Assembly (NCBI GenBank): GCA_964627755.1
Contig: CAZVIH010000062.1
Location: 1 to 59,878, forward strand
From: B10-G9 sp964627755
Lineage (GTDB): Bacteria > Chloroflexota > Anaerolineae > Anaerolineales > UBA11858
Direction of reading: 5' to 3'
DNA length: 59,878 nucleotides
Shown here: piece by piece, positions 52,699 to 59,878 of the stretch
Layout: each line of letters begins with the position of its first letter
Numbering within the stretch: position 1 is the stretch's first letter
The notes under the pieces: model-generated
What the model saw: only the letters and a program-made list of their open reading frames with translations
What the model was told of the DNA's origin: nothing
Database searches by the model: none
Made by a program: the position numbers and the translations under genes

Positions 52699-53523
52699 AT
52701 GAATCCTCTTATTCTAATAACTAATGATGATGGAATCAATTCCCCTGGTCTGGGGGCAGTTGCGGAAGCAGTTCACTCATTGGGGGAATTACTAATTGTT
52801 GCACCACAAGTGCAGCAAACCAGCATGGGGCGGAGCAGAACCCAACAATGCGGCGGAGATGGAACAATCTCAAAAACAACCGTAATCTATGGCGGCAATC
52901 AATGGGAAGGATATAGTGTAAAAGCAACTCCTGCTCTGGCTGTTGTCCACGCAGTGAAAGAATTAGCGGATAGGGAAATTTCTCTGGCTATATCCGGAAT
53001 CAACTACGGAGAGAATGTTGCCAGCTGCGTCACTGTCTCTGGCACCATTGGCGCCGCATTGGAAGCAGCAGACATGGGCATCCCAACCCTTGCTGTTTCC
53101 CAGGAAATTGACGGACAGGATTACCACAGCTACAGCTCCAGGGTAAATTTTTCAGCTGCGATCCATTTCACAAGACTAATCGCACAGATCATGCTTAACA
53201 ACACCATGCCATTTGATGCCGATGTCTTGAAATTGGAAATTCCCCTTGGGGCAACCAGAGAAACTCGCTTTGTGGTTACACGTCAGGACCGCCTACCTTA
53301 TTACCAGTCAAACCTCGATTCCCGTGAGAACCTCTTTGGGACTCAAAACAAAGTATATGATTTACCCTCCAAGGGGGAATATTCTTCAAAAAACACAGAT
53401 GCGTATGCGCTGTCACAAGGGTTGGTGTCCATAACCCCACTCAGTTTGGATTTAACATCTCGCAAGTGCCTGGATGAGATTGCAAAAATACTCAATACAA
53501 GTATTTTGAAAAAGGATCAATAA
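52699..53523 (+). CDS. SurE-like acid phosphatase/nucleotidase
   Basis: 274 residues. The SurE metal site is seen as ITNDDGINSPG near residue 7-17 (paired aspartates), with VAPQVQQTSMGRSRT near 34 in the place of the usual VAPDRNQSG loop, and SGINYGENVA near 96. SurE proteins remove phosphate from nucleotides and some other monophosphates; the altered loop suggests a different preference. Two bases separate it from the HAD phosphatase stop. The following cupin begins directly after its stop codon. Confidence 0.85.
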   Translation: MNPLILITNDDGINSPGLGAVAEAVHSLGELLIVAPQVQQTSMGRSRTQQCGGDGTISKTTVIYGGNQWEGYSVKATPALAVVHAVKELADREISLAISGINYGENVASCVTVSGTIGAALEAADMGIPTLAVSQEIDGQDYHSYSSRVNFSAAIHFTRLIAQIMLNNTMPFDADVLKLEIPLGATRETRFVVTRQDRLPYYQSNLDSRENLFGTQNKVYDLPSKGEYSSKNTDAYALSQGLVSITPLSLDLTSRKCLDEIAKILNTSILKKDQ

Positions 53524-53949
53524 ATGGCAGGAACTATTCACAAATTTACCGGTGATTGGGATCAGAATTTTCATTGGGAAGATACCCGATCCCGGATGTA
53601 TCAAAACGATGAAGCAAACCAGGTATCAGAGACCTGGATGATTGGCAAAAAAGAAGGCGCCGAAAATTTTGCTTTCCGTTATTATCAAATAGGTCCGGGG
53701 GGTCACTCCCGCAAAGAACAACATCCCTATGACCATGGAATCCTGGTTCTTCAAGGATCTGGAGAGGTGTTGTTGGGTGAAGATACTTTCAGCATCTCTC
53801 GGGGAGATATCATACATATCACCCCAGACGCAACCCACCAGATCAGCAATCCAACGGGGAAGCCTCTGGGATTTTTATGTGTCATCCCAGCCCGAAGGGA
53901 AAAAGCAGGGAAAAATGTCTGGGCTGAAGAAGGCATTGAGTTTGACTGA
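53524..53949 (+). CDS. Single-domain cupin protein
   Basis: 141 residues. The cupin core has motif 1 as GGHSRKEQHPYDHGILVLQGSGEVLLG (near 60-86, written here from its key G, H, H, H, E residues) and motif 2 as GDIIHITPDATHQISN near 97-112. Metal ligands His and Glu are present. Function is not known; sugar isomerases and small-molecule binding proteins share this fold. The ATG immediately follows the SurE-like TAA (TAAATG), implying coupled translation at the end of the SorC-regulator run. Confidence 0.72.
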   Translation: MAGTIHKFTGDWDQNFHWEDTRSRMYQNDEANQVSETWMIGKKEGAENFAFRYYQIGPGGHSRKEQHPYDHGILVLQGSGEVLLGEDTFSISRGDIIHITPDATHQISNPTGKPLGFLCVIPARREKAGKNVWAEEGIEFD

Positions 53950-53973
53950 GTAATTAATATTTTTTCAATTTGT

Positions 53974-53994
53974 AAAAGGAGGTACTAATTGTAA
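53974..53994 (+). other. Strong Shine-Dalgarno followed by a start-stop pair (TTG-TAA)
   Basis: AAAAGGAGG (53974-53982) is spaced 6 nt from TTG immediately followed by TAA (53989-53994). It could be a minimal start-stop element, the remains of a lost gene, or chance. Confidence 0.35.
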
Positions 53995-54091
53995 AATAAA
54001 TCAAATAAGCTAGATTGGGAACGGGAAAAATCGCTACCAGATCTGCATAAGAGATCAATAATATCCCAGAAAAAGCTCAGTTATGACATGT

Positions 54092-54170
54092 ATTCAGGCG
54101 GGAAAACCTGAATCCGAGATCATGCCGCTGAACGAAACCTTGTCCCCATGATCCGGTTCGAGAACAGCGG
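54092..54170 (+). ncRNA. Candidate structured leader RNA (pseudoknot) before lpdA
   Basis: A hairpin ATTCAGG-CGGGAAAA-CCTGAAT (54092-54113) is followed by two interleaved pairings. GATCATG (54118-54124) pairs with CATGATC (54147-54153), and CCGCTG (54125-54130) with CAGCGG (54165-54170). AACC (54136-54139) can pair with GGTT (54155-54158) inside the second stem. The pairings are either a pseudoknot or alternative folds, as in riboswitches. I could not match it to a class I know. It ends about 63 nt before lpdA. Confidence 0.45.
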
Positions 54171-54233
54171 AGACGCAAATTCCCTCTTGAGGATTAGATA
54201 TTAATTTAGGAAAAATAGAATAAAAAGGTTGTT

Positions 54234-55628
54234 ATGAAAAAATTTGATGTGATTGTTATTGGGGCTGGACCTGCGGGATACGTAGCTGCGATCAGAGCAG
54301 CCCAACTAGGACAGCAGGTTGCCATTATCGAAAAGGAATACCTGGGTGGTGTATGTGTAAATGTCGGATGTATTCCATCCAAAAGCCTGCTTAAAAATGC
54401 CGAGCTGGCCTACACGCTGAATAACAAGGCCAAGGATTTCGGAATTTCCTTTGATAACCTAGAACTTGATTATGGTGCAGCGGTCAAACGCAGCCGCCAG
54501 GTATCAAAAAGACTGACCAAGGGTGTTGAGTTTTTGTTGAAGAAGAATAAGATCACCCTTTATACAGGAACAGCAGAATTTACAAGCCCCGATACTACAA
54601 AAGTAGTTGGAGCTGATGGAGAGGAACAAATATCTGCACCTAATATCATTATAGCCACTGGCGCCCGTCCATTTCTCATTCCCGGTATTGATGTGGACGG
54701 CGAAAAGGTGCTGACATATAAAGAAGCCATCCTACAGGAAATCTTACCAAAATCTGTGGTGATCGTTGGCGCCGGAGCAATCGGGATGGAGTTTGCCACG
54801 ATCTGGAATAGCTATGGGGTGGACGTCACTGTTGTTGAGATGCTGGACCGGGTTCTTCCCAATGAGGACCGGGAAGTCAGCGCTGCCCTGGAAAAAGAGA
54901 TCAACAAACAAGGAATTAAAACTCTGACTGGCTCAAAGGTATCCAGCGTTGAAAGCTTAAAAACCAAGGTGAATGTTATAGTGGAAACGCCAGGGGGCGA
55001 AGAAAAAATCTCTGCAGATCAGGTTTTATTAGCAGCCAGCTTTGTGCCCAATACCGATCATATGGGGTTGGAAAAAATCGGAATAACATTTGACCGGCGG
55101 GGTTTTATCAAAATTGATGATCGGATGGCCACTAATCTGCCAGGCATCTGGGCTATTGGCGATGTGACGGGTAAGCTGATGTTGGCCCATGCCGGCATGG
55201 CCATGGGCATGGTCTGTGCTGAAGCTATTGCTGGAAAATCACCCCAAAAGCTGAACTACCATAATATGCCCAAGGCGACCTACTGCCACCCCCAGGTAGC
55301 ATCCTTTGGGATGACCGAAGAACAGGCCAAAGAAGCAGGTTACGATCTGGCTGTTGGTAAATTCAATTTCCAGGCCAATGGAAAAGCCCTGGGGTTGAAT
55401 GATTATGCAGGTTGGGTCAAGATCGTAACCGATAAAAAATACGGGGAAATCCTGGGCGCTCATATGATCGGTCCAGAAGTGACTGAGCTGCTTCCAGAAC
55501 TGACCCTGGCCCAGGCTAACGAGCTCACCTCCGTTGAGATCGGCCATAATATTCATGCCCATCCCACGCTCAGCGAAATACTGCACGAAGCAGCCAAAGC
55601 TGTTTCGGGTGAAGCTATCCACGCCTAA
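54234..55628 (+). CDS. lpdA: Dihydrolipoamide dehydrogenase (E3)
   Basis: 464 residues. The FAD motif is VIGAGPAGYVAAIRA near residue 8. The redox disulfide is C41/C46 in GGVCVNVGCIPSKSLL. The NAD-binding motif VIVGAGAIGMEFATIW lies near 180, and the C-terminal active-site histidine in HAHPTLSEIL near 445. It reoxidises lipoyl groups of E2 and so completes the dehydrogenase complex encoded at 41542-44805. The 284-nt leader contains the candidate structured RNA. AAAAGG lies 6 nt before the ATG. Confidence 0.96.
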   Translation: MKKFDVIVIGAGPAGYVAAIRAAQLGQQVAIIEKEYLGGVCVNVGCIPSKSLLKNAELAYTLNNKAKDFGISFDNLELDYGAAVKRSRQVSKRLTKGVEFLLKKNKITLYTGTAEFTSPDTTKVVGADGEEQISAPNIIIATGARPFLIPGIDVDGEKVLTYKEAILQEILPKSVVIVGAGAIGMEFATIWNSYGVDVTVVEMLDRVLPNEDREVSAALEKEINKQGIKTLTGSKVSSVESLKTKVNVIVETPGGEEKISADQVLLAASFVPNTDHMGLEKIGITFDRRGFIKIDDRMATNLPGIWAIGDVTGKLMLAHAGMAMGMVCAEAIAGKSPQKLNYHNMPKATYCHPQVASFGMTEEQAKEAGYDLAVGKFNFQANGKALGLNDYAGWVKIVTDKKYGEILGAHMIGPEVTELLPELTLAQANELTSVEIGHNIHAHPTLSEILHEAAKAVSGEAIHA

Positions 55629-55643
55629 CTGATCTCTGAGGTC

Positions 55644-55686
55644 AATCATAAACGCCTGCTGGATATCTCAGCAGGCGTTTATGATT
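55644..55686. terminator. 18-bp perfect terminator hairpin after lpdA
   Basis: AATCATAAACGCCTGCTG (55644-55661) pairs without mismatch with CAGCAGGCGTTTATGATT (55669-55686) around a 7-nt loop. A loose CATGTTTT tail follows. It lies between convergent lpdA and the oxidoreductase gene and can act in both directions. Confidence 0.75.
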
Positions 55687-55764
55687 CATGTTTTGATCTT
55701 CTCCAACCTACCTGAAACACAAATAGCAGAAAATCATGGTGCTGCATTGGAGGTCTTGAATAAT

Positions 55765-56937
55765 TTATGGTATATCCACCCAGTGTTCTTCCCGGGCTGA
55801 ACGGAAGCTGGCATCAAGAATTTGCTGTACAAGATAACCATCCTGGACAGTTGGGCATGGTGGCTGTAAACCCAGAGCCGCTCTGGTGACCTGGTATTGG
55901 GAATTGGCATGGGTGTCCAGAAAATTCACCGAGCTCCTACTGCCCGGGATTTGATTACCGGGGTAGGAATGCATGGTCTGGATCTGCTTAAATCCATGGT
56001 TACCGCCCAGTGGTTTCTTAATTTCCCCAGCATCATAAACATAGAGCCAATTAGGGTCCATAAAATCGTATTTCAGTGCCCCTTTCGTACCGTGGATCTC
56101 AAAGTTCAAGTCATCTGTTGTACCTGCTGCGATCCGGGAAGCTTCAATAACGCCAACACCACCAGTAGATAATTCTACCAATAACTGGGAATGATCGTCC
56201 ACCAGCACCGGCGCCTTTTCCTTATTATCGACAGCAAGGGGACGCTGATCGATAAAGGTTTTGGTTTGAGCCATAATTCGCTTAAAAGGTCCCGCCAGGT
56301 GGAGCATCAGGTCGATAATATGAGCCCCCAGATCCACCAGTGCTCCTCCACCGGATTCTTCTTTTGATAACCGCCAGGACATGAGTTTGTCAGAATCGAG
56401 GTAGCTGGAATGATAGTACTGCGCCCGGAAATTCAACACCTCTCCCAGAAAACCTCCTTCAATCAACTGCTTTGCCTTCATAACCGCGGGAATAAAACGA
56501 AAATTAAATGCGATCTGAATCATCCGATCGGAAGATCTTGATAGATCAAGCATCTTGCGAGCTTGATCCAGGTTCAACGCCAGTGGTTTTTCTATATAGA
56601 TGTGTTTTCCCGCAGCCAGAGCTGCCTGGAAGATCTCAAAATGGGTATGGTTTGGTGTGCAAATATCGATCAGATCAATTTCTGGATCATCCAATAACTC
56701 ATGATAATCCGTTGTTCCATATTCATATCCTCCATCAGCAACGGCTGCTTTGACAGACGCCCGGGATCGAGCTGCTGCGCCTCGTAAACGAACCACTTTG
56801 GGTAAATCCGGGTAGTACAAATTGAGATTCCGCCAGTTCACAGTGTGAAACTTTCCTATTCCCCCATACCCAACCAGGCCAACAGAAAAGATCTGCTTTT
56901 CCTGGACTGTATTCTCGGAAGGTTTATTTTCAAACAT
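55765..56937 (-). CDS. Gfo/Idh/MocA-family NAD(P)-dependent oxidoreductase
   Basis: 390 residues. The N-terminal Rossmann domain has VGLVGYGGIGKFHTVNW near residue 20 and the conserved EKPLAL near 115. The C-terminal alpha/beta domain carries GALVDLGAHIIDLMLHLAGP near 200, which contains the usual catalytic His of the family. It oxidises or reduces sugars, sugar acids or cyclitols (such as inositol); substrate unknown. Standing next to the sugar PTS locus, it might supply an oxidation step that the locus otherwise lacks, but it lies beyond the lpdA terminator on the other strand. Confidence 0.85.
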   Translation of the reverse strand: MFENKPSENTVQEKQIFSVGLVGYGGIGKFHTVNWRNLNLYYPDLPKVVRLRGAAARSRASVKAAVADGGYEYGTTDYHELLDDPEIDLIDICTPNHTHFEIFQAALAAGKHIYIEKPLALNLDQARKMLDLSRSSDRMIQIAFNFRFIPAVMKAKQLIEGGFLGEVLNFRAQYYHSSYLDSDKLMSWRLSKEESGGGALVDLGAHIIDLMLHLAGPFKRIMAQTKTFIDQRPLAVDNKEKAPVLVDDHSQLLVELSTGGVGVIEASRIAAGTTDDLNFEIHGTKGALKYDFMDPNWLYVYDAGEIKKPLGGNHGFKQIQTMHSYPGNQIPGSRSSVNFLDTHANSQYQVTRAALGLQPPCPTVQDGYLVQQILDASFRSAREEHWVDIP

Positions 56938-57023
56938 AAAGGGGTTCCTTTTGTTCCAGTATTAAAACCCTGCAGCTGATCTATGGTACTCAGTCTAACA
57001 ATTCAATTTCAGGTTTTTATATT

Positions 57024-59162
57024 TTAAGGTCTGGATTCAGCCCAGCCCAGGCTGATCCTCCCCCGCTCCAGATCCACCTGCTGGATAGTAACACGGATTA
57101 TATCTCCCAGGTTGAGATCCACTCCTGCCGGTATCTTCGATCTATGCAATAATCCTGCGTTTTTTACTCCCAGGTCTATGAAGGCACCAAACTCAACCAC
57201 ATTTTGCACAGTCCCCTGCAGCTCCATGCCTTCCACCAGGTCTTCCACAGTTAATACATCCTTCCGCAGGAACGGCTTGGGCAAATCTTCCCGCGGGTCG
57301 CGTCCGGGCTGGACCAGCTGCTTAAATATATCCACCAGGGTTGGGATACCGATCTTAAGGGAAGCTGCCAGATCTTCGGCTGTCTTCTTTTCGCTCAGGC
57401 TGACCAGGGCGCTGCGATTTGACTGTGGTTTTTCCTTCAAGTCAATCCCAGCCTGTTGAATGATTTGCTCTGCCGCAGAATAACTTTCAGGGTGAATTGC
57501 CGTCGTGTCCAGTGGATTATCACCCTCCCTGATACGCAGAAATCCTGCAGCCTGTTGATAGGTCTTTTCACCCATACCTGGAACATCCTGCAATTTTTCA
57601 CGGTTGCTGAAATGGCCAATTTTATCCCGGTAGGCCACAATCCGTTCGGATAATCCCGGGCCAATACCTGATATATAAGATAATAGGGCTGGAGAGGCTG
57701 TGTTAATCTCAACCCCAACCTCATTTACCACACTCTCAACAACTATTTCCAATTTTTCTTTCAGTCTTGTCTGGTTGACATCATGTTGATACATACCCAC
57801 CCCCAGAGATTGGGGATCGATCTTAACCAACTCAGCCAGAGGGTCCTGGACCCGGCGGGCAATAGACACTGCACCTCTGAAGCTGACATCCATATCCGGC
57901 AGCTCCCTGCCCGCCAGCTTACTGGCGCTGTATACACTTGCGCCCGCTTCACTTGCAATCAGATAATTCACGCCATCCAGATCCTTAATGACATCCGCTA
58001 CAAATAATTCAGTCTCCCGCGATGCAGTCCCGTTACCAATAACGATCAGGGATATTTTCCATTCCCGGATGTTCTTAAGCAGGAATTCCCGTGCCTGGTC
58101 CACCTGGTTCCGGGGTGGAACGGGAAAGATCGTCCCGGTGTGCAGAACCTTACCAGTTGGATCCACAACCGCCACTTTACAACCAGTCCGGTATCCCGGA
58201 TCCAACCCCATAATGGTATATCCAGCCAGGGGGGGCTGCAGCAGCAGCGCCCGGAGGTTCTTAGAAAATATCTGCAGGGCTTGATCCTCTGCTTTTTCTG
58301 TTAACATCCGGCGCACATCTCGAAAGATAGAAGGGAGCAATAATCTGGAAGCAGCATCATTGATACTCTCTCTGAGTTCCCCGGAAAAAGGCGATTCGGG
58401 ATCCGGGGGGAACTGATCCAGGATCAATGGTTCCCAATACTTGTCCGGGAGTGTGAGCTTTACCGCCAGGACGCCGTTTTCTTCTGCTCGATTGATGGCC
58501 AGGGTCTGATGGGAGCGGATGCGGTTTGATTGGATCTCAAACTGGTAATAATCCTTATAGACCTGCCTTTCATCTTCACCTTTCTTTTTTTTGATGGTCG
58601 ATAATATGCTGTTTTCGAGGGCTTTCTTGCGGAGCAGCTGTCGAATGCGGGGATGATCGCTGATAATCTCCGCTGTGATATCCCGGGCACCTTGCCAAAC
58701 ATTCTCCGCTGTTGGGACTTGATCGTTGATATAGATGTTGGCTATCTCGTCCAATGACAGCGGGGGTTTACTTTGCCCCAGGATCAGCTCCGCCAGTGGT
58801 TCCAAACCATTTTCTCGCGCGATACTGGCCCGGGTTTTTCTCTTGGGTTTATAGGGCTGGTAAAGATCCTCCAGATCTGCCCTGGAGTTAGTTGAATTAA
58901 TTTCCTCTTCCAAGCCAGGAGTCAACTTTCCCTGGGTTTTAATGCTTTTCAGAATAGTTGCCCTGCGTTCATCCAACGCCCGCAGCCGGGTGAGCTCTTC
59001 GAATATATTCCGGAGCTGTTGCTCATCCAGACCACCAGTGGCTTCCTTTCGGTAGCGGGCAATAAAGGGGATGGTATTGCCATCATCCAGCAGCGAGACT
59101 ACAGCGTCCACACCTGACAGAGGGATTTTTAATGATGCGGCTATGGTTTTTAAAGTAGACAT
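57024..59162 (-). CDS. tex: Tex family RNA-binding transcription accessory protein
   Basis: 712 residues. The Tex N-terminal helical domain includes VVSLLDDGNTIPFIARYRKEATGGLDE split near residues 23-48. A YqgF/RuvC-like fold follows at about 325-450 with MGLDPGYRTGCKVAVVD. Next come helix-hairpin-helix motifs (SGIGPGLSERIVAYR and VPGMGEKTYQQAAGFLRI) and a C-terminal S1 domain, VVEFGAFIDLGVKNAGLLHRS. It is a nucleic-acid-binding factor related to Spt6, found in most bacteria. The start is only weakly supported by GGAAAATT upstream. Confidence 0.95.
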   Translation of the reverse strand: MSTLKTIAASLKIPLSGVDAVVSLLDDGNTIPFIARYRKEATGGLDEQQLRNIFEELTRLRALDERRATILKSIKTQGKLTPGLEEEINSTNSRADLEDLYQPYKPKRKTRASIARENGLEPLAELILGQSKPPLSLDEIANIYINDQVPTAENVWQGARDITAEIISDHPRIRQLLRKKALENSILSTIKKKKGEDERQVYKDYYQFEIQSNRIRSHQTLAINRAEENGVLAVKLTLPDKYWEPLILDQFPPDPESPFSGELRESINDAASRLLLPSIFRDVRRMLTEKAEDQALQIFSKNLRALLLQPPLAGYTIMGLDPGYRTGCKVAVVDPTGKVLHTGTIFPVPPRNQVDQAREFLLKNIREWKISLIVIGNGTASRETELFVADVIKDLDGVNYLIASEAGASVYSASKLAGRELPDMDVSFRGAVSIARRVQDPLAELVKIDPQSLGVGMYQHDVNQTRLKEKLEIVVESVVNEVGVEINTASPALLSYISGIGPGLSERIVAYRDKIGHFSNREKLQDVPGMGEKTYQQAAGFLRIREGDNPLDTTAIHPESYSAAEQIIQQAGIDLKEKPQSNRSALVSLSEKKTAEDLAASLKIGIPTLVDIFKQLVQPGRDPREDLPKPFLRKDVLTVEDLVEGMELQGTVQNVVEFGAFIDLGVKNAGLLHRSKIPAGVDLNLGDIIRVTIQQVDLERGRISLGWAESRP

Positions 59163-59214
59163 AATTTTCCGGGATCAACGAATAAAGTAGGCTGGAAGAT
59201 AATCCGGGGTTCCA

Positions 59215-59878
59215 TTATTCGGTATAACCGCAAATCGCCACTGCCCGCGGTCCGGTATGCACCCCTAATACAGGAGACACTATACTGATGATGATTTCCT
59301 TGGGATGTATTTCGGCTTTGATTTTTTCCGCAAGTGTTTGAGCCTCTTCCAGGGCTGCATTGTGTAATACTGCGATCCTGAGAGGTTTTTCCAAATCTAC
59401 CTGATCAAAGAAATCCGCGTATAGGTCTGCCAGGGCTTTTTTCCGGGTCCGGGATCGTCGCCCACCTGCTACTTCTCCACTCTGGTGATCAACAGAAATC
59501 TGCGGTTTCAAGTTCAGTAAATTACCTATAAAGTGACTTGCTCCTCCAATGCGTCCGCCTTTGTGAAGATATTCCAGTGTATCCAGGGTAATGATATACA
59601 CCATAGTGTCGCGAGTCTTATCGGCTGCGTTGACCATAGCCTGGAGGTCTCCCCCCTCTTCGCGCGCCCTGGCAGCAGCCAGAACCTGCCAGCCCAGGCT
59701 CATGGAATTGGCTTTTGAATCCAACACCTTAACTGGAATATCCACCATTTCCGCTGCAACTTTGGCGGACTCATGGGTCCCGCTCATAGCTTTGCTGATA
59801 GTGATGATCAGTATTTCCTCCGCCCCGTTTTTCTGGGCATTTTCGTAAGCCTGCACCAGCTGCTGCGGAGTGGGTTGT
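59215..59878 (-). CDS. DegV family fatty-acid-binding protein (partial, cut by the window edge)
   Basis: About 220 residues are visible of a family of ~280. The frame stays open to the last base of the window (QPTPQQLVQAYENAQ), so the start lies outside. The characteristic TISKAMSGTHESAKVA segment, VLDSKANSMSLGWQVLAAARAREEGG and the C-terminal SPVLGVHTGPRAVAICGY are present. DegV/FakB proteins bind fatty acids and can present them to the FakA kinase; no fakA is visible. An internal GTG at 59856 has no ribosome site and is not the true start. Confidence 0.88.
   Translation of the reverse strand, partial: QPTPQQLVQAYENAQKNGAEEILIITISKAMSGTHESAKVAAEMVDIPVKVLDSKANSMSLGWQVLAAARAREEGGDLQAMVNAADKTRDTMVYIITLDTLEYLHKGGRIGGASHFIGNLLNLKPQISVDHQSGEVAGGRRSRTRKKALADLYADFFDQVDLEKPLRIAVLHNAALEEAQTLAEKIKAEIHPKEIIISIVSPVLGVHTGPRAVAICGYTE

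Noticed and set aside
54061..54233. Known riboswitch class (TPP, cobalamin, c-di-GMP, glmS) in the lpdA leader
   Set aside because: Short look-alikes such as GACGCAAA occur, but the conserved cores of these classes are absent, so I call it only an unassigned structured RNA.
59215..59856. Complete short DegV gene starting at GTG 59856
   Set aside because: The frame continues in typical DegV sequence to the window edge, so the gene is cut by the window, not truly short.

Overview
The window reads as a piece of bacterial chromosome from an anaerobic, fermentative member of the Chloroflexota, most likely class Anaerolineae. This is inferred from gene content and moderate GC. No rRNA, tRNA, CRISPR array, insertion sequence or prophage was seen. 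About 48 protein genes fill the window, mostly in short same-strand runs.

Left third (0.2-17.6 kb). An actin-fold ATPase fused to an FHA domain comes first, then a membrane M48 protease, an MBL hydrolase and a peroxiredoxin. Next are clpC and a four-S1-domain protein on the minus strand. The plus strand carries a metal-chelatase ChlI/ChlD gene split by a nine-A tract, an SbcC/Rad50 ATPase and thioredoxin. metK follows on the minus strand behind a clear SAM-I riboswitch, then dnaN and a deoxynucleoside kinase.

Middle (17.6-38.7 kb). gdhA is followed by an aminotransferase whose leader encodes a 32-residue peptide with 10 leucines, ending at an intrinsic terminator. Then come an RNA uracil methyltransferase, a membrane FHA protein, an LCP cell-envelope ligase and an ABC-F ATPase. 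A cysteine-rich putative lipoprotein is divergent from a C39-like protein. A decayed HAD-phosphatase pseudogene lies behind mtnA. Glycerol-3-phosphate dehydrogenase, nadE, an Lgt-like membrane protein, two GNAT acetyltransferases, RNase D and a beta-CASP nuclease complete the stretch.

Right part (38.7-56 kb). This is a catabolic locus built around a galactitol-type PTS. One minus-strand run, with gaps of 12 nt or less and several 4-nt overlaps, encodes a UlaE-like epimerase, a UlaD-like decarboxylase, E1-alpha, E1-beta and E2 of a pyruvate-dehydrogenase-type complex, HPr, Enzyme I and a DUF89 damage-control phosphatase. Enzymes IIA, IIB and IIC form a second minus-strand run. A divergent SorC/DeoR-type regulator is followed by a HAD phosphatase, a SurE-like phosphatase, a cupin and E3 (lpdA). 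Near-identical TCACAT-ATGTGA palindromes, paired 21 bp apart, sit just downstream of two good sigma-A promoters, one before ulaE and one before the EIIA gene. This suggests that the SorC protein controls both operons. The set would join uptake and phosphorylation of an unidentified polyol or sugar acid to its conversion and to pyruvate oxidation. A Gfo/Idh/MocA oxidoreductase, Tex and a DegV protein cut by the window edge close the window.

Most notable: (1) a probable -1 frameshift in the chlI/chlD gene; (2) a leucine-rich attenuator leader; (3) the paired-operator SorC regulon; (4) an unassigned folded RNA leader before lpdA.
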